NCBI RefSeq assembly: GCF_030317105.1
Contig: NZ_JASZYG010000003.1
Coordinates: 124,001 to 188,000, forward strand
DNA: 64,000 nt
Source: Variovorax brevis
GTDB lineage: Bacteria > Pseudomonadota > Gammaproteobacteria > Burkholderiales > Burkholderiaceae_C
Direction of reading: 5' to 3'
The translations under genes were made by a program, and so were the position numbers. Position 1 is the stretch's first letter. Every line of letters begins with the position of its first letter. The notes beneath the pieces are model-generated. The model was not told the origin of the DNA, made no database searches, and was given only the letters and a program-made list of their open reading frames with translations. Shown piece by piece: positions 54,963-64,000 of this stretch.

Positions 54963-55553
54963 ATGAATCCTGCATTTTCAATTTGCGTTTACTGCGGCTC
55001 GCGCTCCGGCGAACAAGCCGCCTACACCGCCGCCGCGCACGCCGTGGGCCAATGGATCGGCAAACACGGCGGCCAACTGGTTTACGGCGGCGGGCGCACC
55101 GGACTCATGGGCCTGGTGGCCGAATCCACGCGCGCCGCGGGTGGCCGGGTGGTTGGCGTGATTCCCAAGGCCTTGGTCGACAAGGAACTGGCCAACCCCT
55201 TGTGCGATGAACTCCACGTCGTGGAGACGATGCACGAGCGCAAGGCCATGATGGCCGAGCGCTCCGATGCCTTCCTGGCCTTGCCCGGCGGCATCGGCAC
55301 TTTCGAGGAACTGTTTGAAATCTGGACCTGGCGCCAACTGGGCTACCACGACAAGCCGGTCGGCATTCTGAACGTGGCCGGCTACTACGACGCGCTGCTC
55401 GAATTCCTGGCACACAGCGTGCGCGAGGGCTTCATGGGCGAATGGCAGATGGGCCTGGTTCGCACGGGCGAGGTGCCTGCCGATCTGCTGCAGGCCCTGC
55501 GCGCTGACGTCCCGCATCACGCGCAAGACGGCCGGCTTGCCAAGAGCATCTGA
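54963..55553 (+). CDS. LOG-family cytokinin riboside 5'-monophosphate phosphoribohydrolase
   Basis: A 196-residue LOG-family protein (TIGR00730). The diagnostic PGGIGTFEE is at 108-116 and YGGGRTGLMG at 41-50. LOG proteins release the base from nucleoside 5'-monophosphates; in plant-associated bacteria they can generate active cytokinins, but many act on AMP in general metabolism. It begins 18 bp after dgkA and converges on glnB. Specificity cannot be told from sequence. Confidence 0.92.
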   Translation: MNPAFSICVYCGSRSGEQAAYTAAAHAVGQWIGKHGGQLVYGGGRTGLMGLVAESTRAAGGRVVGVIPKALVDKELANPLCDELHVVETMHERKAMMAERSDAFLALPGGIGTFEELFEIWTWRQLGYHDKPVGILNVAGYYDALLEFLAHSVREGFMGEWQMGLVRTGEVPADLLQALRADVPHHAQDGRLAKSI

Positions 55554-55560
55554 CTGCACT

Positions 55561-55579
55561 GCGCACCCGACCGGTGCGC
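55561..55579. terminator. Candidate bidirectional terminator hairpin
   Basis: A perfect 7-bp stem GCGCACC/GGTGCGC with loop CGACC between the converging LOG and glnB genes. There is no U-run on either strand, so its role is uncertain. Confidence 0.35.
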
Positions 55580-55586
55580 CGGGGTG

Positions 55587-57038
<1,452 letters not shown>

Positions 57039-57042
<4 letters not shown>

Positions 57043-58214
57043 CTGCCTTGACCGCCCCCGTCATTCGCATTCACCGTTCGCCCTCCGAAATCAACGCGGC
57101 CGCCTGGGACGCGTTGCTGGCTGCGCAGGCCGCGCCTTCCCCCTTCATGCGCTACGCCTACCTGTCGGCGATGGACGAAAGCGGCAGTGCGTCGCCGTCA
57201 AACGGATGGACACCGATCTTCGTGACGCTGTGGCGAGGCAGTGAACTGGCGGCCGCCTGTCCGCTCTACCTCAAGGACCACTCGTACGGCGAATACGTCT
57301 TCGACTGGGCGTGGGCCAACGCGTACCACGAGCATGGACTGGCCTACTATCCCAAGGCCGTCGTTGCCGTGCCCTTCACGCCGGTGCCGGGAACGCGCCT
57401 GCTGGCCCGCGATGCGGCCAGCCGCGCCTTGCTGGTGCAGGGGCTGGTGGCGTGGTGCGGCCAGGAGAAGCTGTCCTCGCTGCACCTGCTGTTTGGTGCC
57501 GACGAGGACATCGCGGCCTGCGTCGAAGCCGGCTTGATGATGCGCCACACCGTGCAATTCCATTGGGAGAACAAGGCATGGCGCAGCTTCGATGACTTTC
57601 TCTCCAGCCTTGCGCACGACAAACGCAAGAAGATCCGCCAGGAACGTCGCAAGGTACATGATGCCGGCGTCAGCTTCCGGTGGGCTCGCGGCACCGACAT
57701 CACGGCCAGCGATTGGGACTTTTTCTACCGCTGCTATGCGCGCACCTACCGTGAGCATGGCAATCCGCCCTACCTCACGCGCGAATTCTTTTCGCAAATG
57801 GCACAGCACATGCCGCAGGCGTGGCTCCTTTTCGTCGCGGAGCGCAAGGGCAAGGCCATTGCGAGCAGCCTGATCGCGCTGTCCGGCGACGAAACCGCGA
57901 CGGACTCCCCCGAAGTGGCCTACGGCCGCTACTGGGGCGCACTGGAGCGCGTCGATTGCCTGCATTTCGAGGCTTGCTACTACCAGCCCTTGCAGTGGTG
58001 CATCGAGCACGGCGTGACGCGATTCGAAGGCGGCGCGCAAGGCGAGCACAAGATGGCGCGCGCCTTGATGCCGGTGAAGACGACCAGCGCCCATTGGCTG
58101 GCACATCCCTCCTTCTCCGATGCGGTGGAACGCTTTCTGGAGCGCGAAGGCGCCGGCATTGAAAGCTACATGGACCACTTGGGCGTGCGCAGCCCGTTTC
58201 GCCAAGTCACCTGA
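57039..58214 (+). CDS. FemAB-like GNAT-superfamily protein (COG3146)
   Basis: A 391-residue protein of the COG3146/PF04339 family with the FemAB-like double GNAT fold. Recognisable stretches are PSPFMRYAYLSAMDESG, YVFDWAWANAYHEHGLAYYPK, SLAHDKRKKIRQERRKVHDAGV, GRYWGALERVDCLHFEACYYQ and FEGGAQGEHKMARALMP. The family is common in proteobacteria and its acceptor is unknown; acyl or aminoacyl transfer is inferred from the fold. The start appears to be TTG 57039 within TTGA, overlapping the transporter stop; a second TTG at 57048 is possible. Confidence 0.85.
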
Positions 58215-58245
58215 GCCTCCGGCAAGACGAAGGAAGCCATGAAAA

Positions 58246-58274
58246 ATGCCCCGCGGCCGAGGCCTGCGGGGCAT
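58246..58274 (-). terminator. Rho-independent terminator of ppa
   Basis: An ATGCCCCGC...GCGGGGCAT hairpin with an inner GGCC/GGCC stem and one bulge. On the minus strand TTTTTC follows, directly after the ppa stop region. It may also stop the converging FemAB-like transcript. Confidence 0.8.
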
Positions 58275-58295
58275 GCTTGCCGAGGGCGGAACGAC

Positions 58296-58823
58296 TTACT
58301 TCTTGTACGCCGCGATACCGTCGGTGATTTCCTTCTTTGCTTCTTCGATACCCTTCCAGCCCAGCACCTTGACCCATTTGCCGGCTTCCAGGTCCTTGTA
58401 GTGCTCGAAGAAGTGGGCGATGCTTTTCAGGCGCATCGAATTGACGTCTTCCACCGTCTTCCAGTGCGTGTAGATGGGCAGCACTTTGTCAGTCGGCACG
58501 GCAAGCACCTTGCCGTCGATGCCCGCTTCGTCTTCCATCATGAGGATGCCCAGGGGACGGCAGGGGCAGACCACGCCAGGCATGAGCGGATACGGCGCAA
58601 TGACCAGCACATCGACCGGATCGCCATCGCCGGACAGCGTCTGCGGCACGTAGCCGTAGTTGGCCGGGTAGTGCATGGCGGTCGTCATGAAGCGGTCAAC
58701 AAAAATCGCGCCCGAATCCTTGTCGACTTCGTACTTGACCGGATCCGCGTTCATCGGGATCTCGATGACGACGTTGAAGGAATCGGGGACGTTTTTTCCC
58801 GGAGAAACTTTGTCGAAGGCCAT
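58296..58823 (-). CDS. ppa: Soluble inorganic pyrophosphatase (family I)
   Basis: A 175-residue family I pyrophosphatase. The metal-binding signature is DGDPVDVLV (three aspartates), preceded by [19 protein letters not shown]. Length equals E. coli PPase (176). It pulls biosynthetic reactions by hydrolysing cytoplasmic PPi. It is divergent from the proton-pumping membrane pyrophosphatase gene across 252 bp, so the cell carries an energy-wasting and an energy-conserving PPase side by side. Confidence 0.97.
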   Translation of the reverse strand: MAFDKVSPGKNVPDSFNVVIEIPMNADPVKYEVDKDSGAIFVDRFMTTAMHYPANYGYVPQTLSGDGDPVDVLVIAPYPLMPGVVCPCRPLGILMMEDEAGIDGKVLAVPTDKVLPIYTHWKTVEDVNSMRLKSIAHFFEHYKDLEAGKWVKVLGWKGIEEAKKEITDGIAAYKK

Positions 58824-59075
58824 TGTCTTGCTGAGTAGTAAAAAGTTTTATGGAGGTGCGGACAAACCCGAAGTTTACTTTCCGCGTCACCCCGCTTTCA
58901 CACGAAATGTGTTTTTTGCCTGTAAATTGCTCCCGTTGGCCAATCGGTCGCCTGTTTACGACGGGCGGCTTCGAGGAAGCAACGCGGCGAAGGCTCTGAC
59001 CCCGTACGCGTTGCGCACTGGAATACCAGCCTTCGTCTCCACAGCAGTCATAACGATCTACTGGAGAAGCTAGGC

Positions 59076-61580
59076 ATGACAGGTAACACCCCTCTCGTCC
59101 TCGCCATCGTGTGCGGCCTCGTGGCCGTCGCGTACGGCATCTGGGCGCGCAGTTGGATACTTTCTCAAGACGCAGGCAACGCGCGAATGCAGGAGATCGC
59201 TGCGGCGATCCAGACCGGCGCCGCAGCCTATCTGGCCAAGCAATACAGAACGATCGCCATCGTCGGCGTTGTTCTGGCCATCCTGATCGCAGTGTTCCTG
59301 CACCTGACCACGGCCATCGGTTTCGTCGTGGGTGCGGTGCTTTCGGGCGCCTGCGGCTTCATCGGGATGAACGTTTCGGTGCGCGCAAACGTCCGCACGG
59401 CGCAGGCCGCCACCAAGGGCATTGGCCCGGCGCTGGATGTGGCATTTCGCGGGGGCGCCATCACCGGCATGCTCGTGGTGGGACTGGGGCTGCTGGGCGT
59501 CACGCTGTTCTACTGGTTCCTGGCGTCTGGCGCCGACGTCGCCGGCGAGCACGGGCTGGCGAAGGTTCTGGACCCGCTGATCGGCTTTGCTTTTGGCTCT
59601 TCACTGATTTCCATCTTCGCCCGTCTGGGCGGCGGCATTTTCACCAAGGGCGCTGACGTCGGCGCCGACCTCGTGGGCAAGGTGGAGGCCGGCATTCCGG
59701 AGGACGATCCGCGCAATCCGGCGGTGATCGCGGACAACGTGGGCGACAACGTGGGCGACTGCGCCGGCATGGCGGCCGACCTGTTCGAAACCTACGCCGT
59801 GACGCTGATCGCCACCATGGTGCTCGGCGCGCTGATGGTGACGGCGGCGCCGGTCAACGCGGTGGTGTATCCGCTGGCATTGGGCGCCGTGTCGATCATC
59901 GCTTCGATCATCGGCTGCTTCTTCGTGAAGGCCTCGCCGGGCATGATCAACGTGATGCCGGCGCTGTACAAGGGGCTGGCGGTGGCGGGCGTCCTGTCGC
60001 TGATTGCCTTCTGGTTCGTCACCAGTTGGCTCATTCCCGACAACGCCATTCGCGCGAGCGGCAGCCAGTTGCACCTGTTCGGCGCCTGCTTCGTGGGCCT
60101 GGCACTCACGGCCGCGCTGGTGTGGATCACCGAGTACTACACGGGCACGCAATACGCGCCGGTGCAGCACGTGGCCAAGGCCTCCACGACGGGCCACGGC
60201 ACCAACATCATCGCGGGCCTTGGCGTGTCGATGCGCTCGACCGCGTGGCCCGTGATCTTCGTGTGCATCGCGATCATTGCGTCGTACCAGCTGGCTGGTC
60301 TCTACGGCATCGCCATCGCGGCAACGTCCATGCTGAGCATGGCGGGCATCGTGGTGGCACTGGACGCCTACGGCCCCATCACCGACAACGCGGGCGGCAT
60401 TGCCGAGATGAGCGAAATGCCAGCGTCGGTGCGTGACATCACCGACCCGCTCGACGCCGTCGGCAACACGACCAAGGCGGTGACCAAGGGCTACGCGATC
60501 GGCTCTGCAGGCCTGGCAGCGCTGGTGCTCTTTGCCGACTACACGCACAAGCTGGAAAGCTACGGCAGCGCGATCAGCTTCAACCTGTCCGACCCGCTCG
60601 TGATCGTGGGCCTGTTCATCGGCGGCCTGATCCCCTACCTCTTCGGGGCGATGGCCATGGAAGCCGTCGGGCGCGCAGCCGGCGCCGTGGTCGAGGAAGT
60701 GCGCCGCCAGTTCCGCGAGATCCCCGGCATCATGGAAGGCACCGGCAAGCCCGAATACGGCCGTGCGGTGAGCATGCTGACGGGCGCGGCGATCAAGGAA
60801 ATGATGATCCCCTCGCTGCTGCCGGTGCTGGTGCCGATCGTGGTCGGCTTGGCGCTCGGCCCCAAGGCCCTCGGCGGCCTGCTGATGGGCACGATCGTCA
60901 CGGGCCTGTTCGTTGCGATCTCCATGTGTACCGGTGGCGGCGCATGGGACAACGCGAAGAAGTACATCGAGGACGGGCACTTCGGCGGCAAGGGCAGCGA
61001 AGCACACAAGGCCGCGGTGACGGGCGACACCGTGGGCGACCCCTACAAGGACACGGCCGGCCCTGCAGTCAATCCGCTCATCAAGATCATCAACATCGTG
61101 GCCTTGCTGATCGTGCCGCTGGTGGTGAAGTTTCACGGTGGCGATGCGGCGGCCGCGGCACCGACGCCACCGGCCATCACTGCGCCGGCGCCAGCGGTAG
61201 CTCCCGCAGCCGCTGCGCCTGCAGCATCGACTTCCGCCCCCGTTGCTGACAGCGGCGCCTCCATCAAGACCGAGGGCGGCGTGGTCAAGTTCTACTTCGC
61301 CACGGCAAGCGCCGACGTTCCGGCTGGCGGCGACGTAGCGCTGGCCGATATCGTGAAAGCGGTGCAAAGCGGCTCGCGCGTGGTGGTCAGCGGCTTCCAC
61401 GATGCCAGTGGCGACGCGGCCAAGAACGCCGAACTCGCCAAGCAGCGGGCCATGGCCGTCGGCGCCGTGCTCAAGACGGCAGGCGTTCCGGAAGACAAGA
61501 TCGACATGGTCAAGCCCGAGCAGACCAAGGCGGACGGACCAGCCGCCGAGGCGCGTCGCGTCGAAGTGAAAGCGCAGTAA
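59076..61580 (+). CDS. hppA: K+-independent H+-pumping membrane pyrophosphatase with an OmpA-like C-terminal domain
   Basis: An 834-residue protein. Residues 1-690 form the membrane pyrophosphatase with about 16 helices. The PPi-binding DX7KXE motif is D194-K202-E204 and [12 protein letters not shown] follows at 220. The K+-dependence position reads [10 protein letters not shown], with K467 where K+-dependent enzymes have Ala, so a K+-independent H+ pump is predicted. An Ala/Pro linker (690-728) leads to a domain of about 100 residues ([48 protein letters not shown]) with OmpA-like spacing. Normal HppA ends near residue 700, so this is a fusion. GGAG precedes the ATG. Confidence 0.93.
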   Translation: MTGNTPLVLAIVCGLVAVAYGIWARSWILSQDAGNARMQEIAAAIQTGAAAYLAKQYRTIAIVGVVLAILIAVFLHLTTAIGFVVGAVLSGACGFIGMNVSVRANVRTAQAATKGIGPALDVAFRGGAITGMLVVGLGLLGVTLFYWFLASGADVAGEHGLAKVLDPLIGFAFGSSLISIFARLGGGIFTKGADVGADLVGKVEAGIPEDDPRNPAVIADNVGDNVGDCAGMAADLFETYAVTLIATMVLGALMVTAAPVNAVVYPLALGAVSIIASIIGCFFVKASPGMINVMPALYKGLAVAGVLSLIAFWFVTSWLIPDNAIRASGSQLHLFGACFVGLALTAALVWITEYYTGTQYAPVQHVAKASTTGHGTNIIAGLGVSMRSTAWPVIFVCIAIIASYQLAGLYGIAIAATSMLSMAGIVVALDAYGPITDNAGGIAEMSEMPASVRDITDPLDAVGNTTKAVTKGYAIGSAGLAALVLFADYTHKLESYGSAISFNLSDPLVIVGLFIGGLIPYLFGAMAMEAVGRAAGAVVEEVRRQFREIPGIMEGTGKPEYGRAVSMLTGAAIKEMMIPSLLPVLVPIVVGLALGPKALGGLLMGTIVTGLFVAISMCTGGGAWDNAKKYIEDGHFGGKGSEAHKAAVTGDTVGDPYKDTAGPAVNPLIKIINIVALLIVPLVVKFHGGDAAAAAPTPPAITAPAPAVAPAAAAPAASTSAPVADSGASIKTEGGVVKFYFATASADVPAGGDVALADIVKAVQSGSRVVVSGFHDASGDAAKNAELAKQRAMAVGAVLKTAGVPEDKIDMVKPEQTKADGPAAEARRVEVKAQ

Positions 61581-61662
61581 ACCAGTGCTCTCCACCGCAG
61601 CCGTGACGTGCTGGTGGCTCTACGACCCCGGCCAGTTCGCGGCGGGGCAATGATCAGCACCG

Positions 61663-63288
61663 CTACAGGAGCCCTTCGGGCACCAATGGGCTGAAGATGT
61701 TGTTGTAGAGCCGCTGGGTCCATGTCGATTCCGGCTCGGATGTGAGGACGATCTCCTTGTCCTCGTCCATGGTGAGCCACTGGAGGGTGTCGCTCGGCGG
61801 CACCAGCCGCAAGCGGTAGGCGCTTTCCAGCTTGCTGATGTTGATGACGCGCAGCAGTTCGCGCGCCAGCGGCGGGCTCTCGACCATGATGCCCAACTCC
61901 GTGTTCGCCGTTGCCGATCGCGGGTCGAGATTGACCGAGCCGATCAGGATCTTCTCCTTGTCGATCACTGCTGTCTTGGCGTGCAGGCGGCCGAGCGAAT
62001 TGCCGAACATGCCCAGGCGCTTGTTCTTCGTCGTACGGGCGGGGCTCAGCTCATACAGGTCGACGCCGATCTTGAGCATGCCTTCCCTGTATCGCGCATA
62101 GCCGCCATGTACCAGTGGCTCATCGTTGGCCGCAAGCGAGTTGGTCAGCAGGGTGACCTTGACGTCGCGCGTGCGCAGTTCCTCGAACGCCGCCATTCCG
62201 CGCGGTCCGGGAACCAGGTAGGGCGAGGTCATGTAGACCTCCTTCTGCGCGAGCATCAATTGCTGCCAGACGCGCGCCGTCACGCTGGTGGCAAAGGCCT
62301 CGTCCTGCGTCATGGAGCGAAGCTTGGCGGGCGGGTCGGCCACCGCATTGGCTCGGCCCCAGATCAGGCCGATGCGGCCTGCGTCCAGTTCCTCGCCGAC
62401 GGGGCCGTAGCCGAGCACATCCGTGGGCGGCAAATCGACTTTGGGCGACGGCGCAGCCATTGCCACTTCGCTGTCGAACTCGTTCGCCATGGCGGCGCGG
62501 CCGCGCGTGGGCTTGACGATCGCCGCGATGGGATAGACCTCTTCGCTGTTCCAGTAGTCGTCGAAGATGCCCTCGAGCTGCGGCACCACCTTGCCCATGA
62601 AAACGGCGTCCATGTCGACGAAATTCTGTGCGATGTTCAGGGTGAAGTATTCGTCCGCGATGTTGCGGCCGCCCGCCACGCCGATCACGCCATCGGCAAT
62701 GAAGAGCTTGTTGTGCATCCGGTGATTGAGGCGGCCGATGTCGAAGGCTGAGGTGATGAAGCGGCTGTTCAGTTCTTCGCGGCCACAGCAAAATGGATTG
62801 AACAGGCGCACCTCGACATTGGGCGTGGTCGACAGCGCGAGCAACAGTTGCTGGCTTTTGGCCGTGTAGAGGTCATCGACCAGGAGTCGCACGCGCACGC
62901 CACGCAGCGCCGCCTCCTTGAGGGCCCGCAGCAGCAGTCGACCGGTGCCGTCGTTTTCAATGACGTAGTACTGCACGTCGAGCGAGCGCTGGGCACGCTT
63001 GGCCAGCTCCAGGCGCGCGTCCAGCGAATACACGCCCAGTGGCATCAGGCGAAAGCCGGAATGCTCATCCGGTGGCGTGGAGGCTTGCACAATTTTGGCG
63101 AGCGCGGTGTTGGGGTCGACGGGCAACATCAGGGTCGGCGCCATCTGCTTGTTGGCCGGGAGGGCGCCGCATCCTGCCAGCAGCAGCGCAACCAACCCCG
63201 TCGACACCCGGGCCGGGAACCGGGGCAACCTGCATGAACGCAAGCAGCGCAATAAGATGCCGGCGAAACTCCGCGAGAGACTGAACAT
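61663..63288 (-). CDS. Phospholipase D-family lipoprotein (cardiolipin synthase-like)
   Basis: A roughly 541-residue PLD-superfamily protein with two HKD motifs: HNKLFIADG near the middle and LHAKTAVIDKEKILIGSVNLDPRS near the C-terminus. Spacing and length resemble ClsC/YmdC-type cardiolipin synthases. The N-terminus has a lipobox LLAGC. The start is uncertain: the ATG at 63288 gives a 40-residue signal region and shares its bases with the divergent peroxiredoxin start, while an internal TTG (before PRFPARV) would give an ideal 20-residue lipoprotein signal. Membrane-lipid remodelling is the likely role. Confidence 0.87.
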   Translation of the reverse strand: MFSLSRSFAGILLRCLRSCRLPRFPARVSTGLVALLLAGCGALPANKQMAPTLMLPVDPNTALAKIVQASTPPDEHSGFRLMPLGVYSLDARLELAKRAQRSLDVQYYVIENDGTGRLLLRALKEAALRGVRVRLLVDDLYTAKSQQLLLALSTTPNVEVRLFNPFCCGREELNSRFITSAFDIGRLNHRMHNKLFIADGVIGVAGGRNIADEYFTLNIAQNFVDMDAVFMGKVVPQLEGIFDDYWNSEEVYPIAAIVKPTRGRAAMANEFDSEVAMAAPSPKVDLPPTDVLGYGPVGEELDAGRIGLIWGRANAVADPPAKLRSMTQDEAFATSVTARVWQQLMLAQKEVYMTSPYLVPGPRGMAAFEELRTRDVKVTLLTNSLAANDEPLVHGGYARYREGMLKIGVDLYELSPARTTKNKRLGMFGNSLGRLHAKTAVIDKEKILIGSVNLDPRSATANTELGIMVESPPLARELLRVINISKLESAYRLRLVPPSDTLQWLTMDEDKEIVLTSEPESTWTQRLYNNIFSPLVPEGLL

Positions 63289-63847
63289 GACAAGCTCATT
63301 CCGCAATTGGTTGGCGACGCTGGCGATGATGCCTGCATTTGCGCTCAGCCTGCCTGCCTTTGCAGCCTTGGACATCGGCGAAGCCGCGCCCAAGTTCAAC
63401 GCCCCGGCGGCGCTGGACGGCAAGCCATTCACCTATTCGCTGGGCGACGCGCTCGCCAAGGGCCCGGTGGTCGTGTATTTTTTTCCGGCGGCATTTTCCG
63501 TGGGCTGCTCGATCGAGGCGCACGCCTTTGCCGAGGCGATCGAGAAGTTCGCAGCCTTGGGAACCACTGTGATTGGCGTCTCGACCGATGACATGGAAAC
63601 ACTGTCCAAGTTTTCCAGCCAGACCTGCCAGGGCAAGTTTCCGGTGGCTTCCGACAGCACCAAGGACATCAGCAAGTCATTCGACGCCTTGATGCAGACG
63701 CGGCCGGACTACGCCAACCGCATCTCCTACGTGGTGTCTCCCAATGGGCAAATCGCCTTTTTCTACCAGAGCCTGAATCCGTTCAAGCACGTCGAGAAGA
63801 TGCTGGCCGCCGTCAAGGACCTGCCGCAGAACCGCGACAAGAAATAG
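63287..63847 (+). CDS. Exported peroxiredoxin (AhpC/TSA, BCP-like)
   Basis: A 186-residue peroxiredoxin with a Sec signal peptide (MMPAFALSLPAFA, cleaved near residue 26). The peroxidatic cysteine is C74 in FFPAAFSVGCSIEA, where Ser replaces the usual Thr of PxxxT/SxxC. C114 (SSQTCQGKF) is a candidate resolving cysteine. It would reduce peroxides in the periplasm with a thiol partner such as a DsbD-dependent system. The ATG at 63287 has GAGAG upstream. It is divergent from the PLD-type gene, and the two annotated ATGs overlap in a single CATG. Confidence 0.87.
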   Translation: MTSSFRNWLATLAMMPAFALSLPAFAALDIGEAAPKFNAPAALDGKPFTYSLGDALAKGPVVVYFFPAAFSVGCSIEAHAFAEAIEKFAALGTTVIGVSTDDMETLSKFSSQTCQGKFPVASDSTKDISKSFDALMQTRPDYANRISYVVSPNGQIAFFYQSLNPFKHVEKMLAAVKDLPQNRDKK

Positions 63848-63855
63848 TTGCTTGA

Positions 63856-64000
63856 CTACGCGGACGGCGCGATCGCTTCGGCGTATTCGTAGAGCTCGCC
63901 CAGGATGCCCTCGGCGCGTTCGTCCGCGTTTTCGGCGAGCAGGTCGATTTCCGCGAAGAAGGCGTCCACGTTGCGCGCCCCTCCCTCGCCTTCCAGCAAT
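63856..64000 (-). CDS. 3' end of an unidentified minus-strand gene (partial)
   Basis: An open frame runs in from the right edge on the minus strand and stops at TAG (63858-63856). The 47 visible C-terminal residues are acidic and helical (NVDAFFAEIDLLAENADERAEG, ending AEAIAPSA; shown in part). I do not recognise the family. It converges on the peroxiredoxin gene with 8 bp between the stops. Confidence 0.6.
   Translation of the reverse strand, partial: LLEGEGGARNVDAFFAEIDLLAENADERAEGILGELYEYAEAIAPSA

Noticed and set aside
59601..61595. A 664-codon open frame antisense to hppA
   Set aside because: Shadow of hppA with low-complexity His/Arg/Asp composition and no motif.

Overview
The window is high-GC, densely coded chromosomal DNA from a betaproteobacterium of the order Burkholderiales. 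It is most likely a member of the Comamonadaceae close to Variovorax. This placement is inferred from gene content and order: ilvB-ilvN-ilvC-pssA-leuA, tolB-pal-cpoB, a sigma factor followed by DUF3619/DUF3106/RDD/dgkA, an orphan Bug-type solute receptor, aat-bpt, and adjacent soluble and membrane pyrophosphatases. No database search was possible. There are no rRNA genes, CRISPR arrays, insertion sequences or prophage genes; the only tRNA is tRNA-Lys(UUU).

Positions 1-10.3 kb are accessory catabolism. A TauD-type dioxygenase is paired with a BKACE (DUF849) beta-keto acid cleavage enzyme. They are followed by an AraC regulator, an orphan amino-acid-binding lipoprotein, a Tat-exported amidohydrolase, and a minus-strand operon (MBL-fold protein, class A flavin monooxygenase, DUF2783, Bug receptor). 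That operon is divergent from an IclR regulator, and the gap between them holds a cluster of related palindromes.

Positions 11.3-25.6 kb are housekeeping: tRNA-Lys, tcdA, tolB-pal-cpoB, an MsbA-type ABC exporter, and a tightly overlapping minus-strand chain purD-hemF-nadD-rsfS-rlmH-maf-rng, with yebC upstream. Between the exporter and rng sits a lower-GC two-gene cassette, an ABC-type ATPase overlapping a TOPRIM/DUF4276-like protein. It resembles split ATPase-nuclease phage-defence modules and is the best candidate for an undescribed system here.

Positions 25.7-38.7 kb hold an aryl-polyene/xanthomonadin-like biosynthesis and export cluster. A chorismatase makes a hydroxybenzoate starter, an AMP-ligase/dehydratase fusion and an ACP would activate and carry it, and FabG and a second dehydratase process the chain. 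Acyltransferases, a glycosyltransferase, an MMPL exporter and a LolA-like protein would attach and export the product. No ketosynthase lies in the cluster. The two converging halves meet at a palindromic element that exactly fills the gap between the stop codons.

Positions 38.8-43.9 kb carry a HerA-like ATPase, the N-degron transferases aat-bpt, an IclR regulator and a PBP7-type endopeptidase. Positions 44-52 kb carry branched-chain amino-acid genes: two different leuA genes, the first preceded by a leucine-rich leader peptide and a terminator hairpin (an attenuator), then pssA, ilvC, ilvN and ilvB. Positions 52.2-58.2 kb carry the sigma-factor locus, dgkA, a LOG-family protein, glnB, an EamA transporter and a FemAB-like protein. 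The right end has ppa divergent from hppA (a proton-pumping pyrophosphatase with an OmpA-like C-terminal domain), a phospholipase D-type lipoprotein, a peroxiredoxin and a partial gene.
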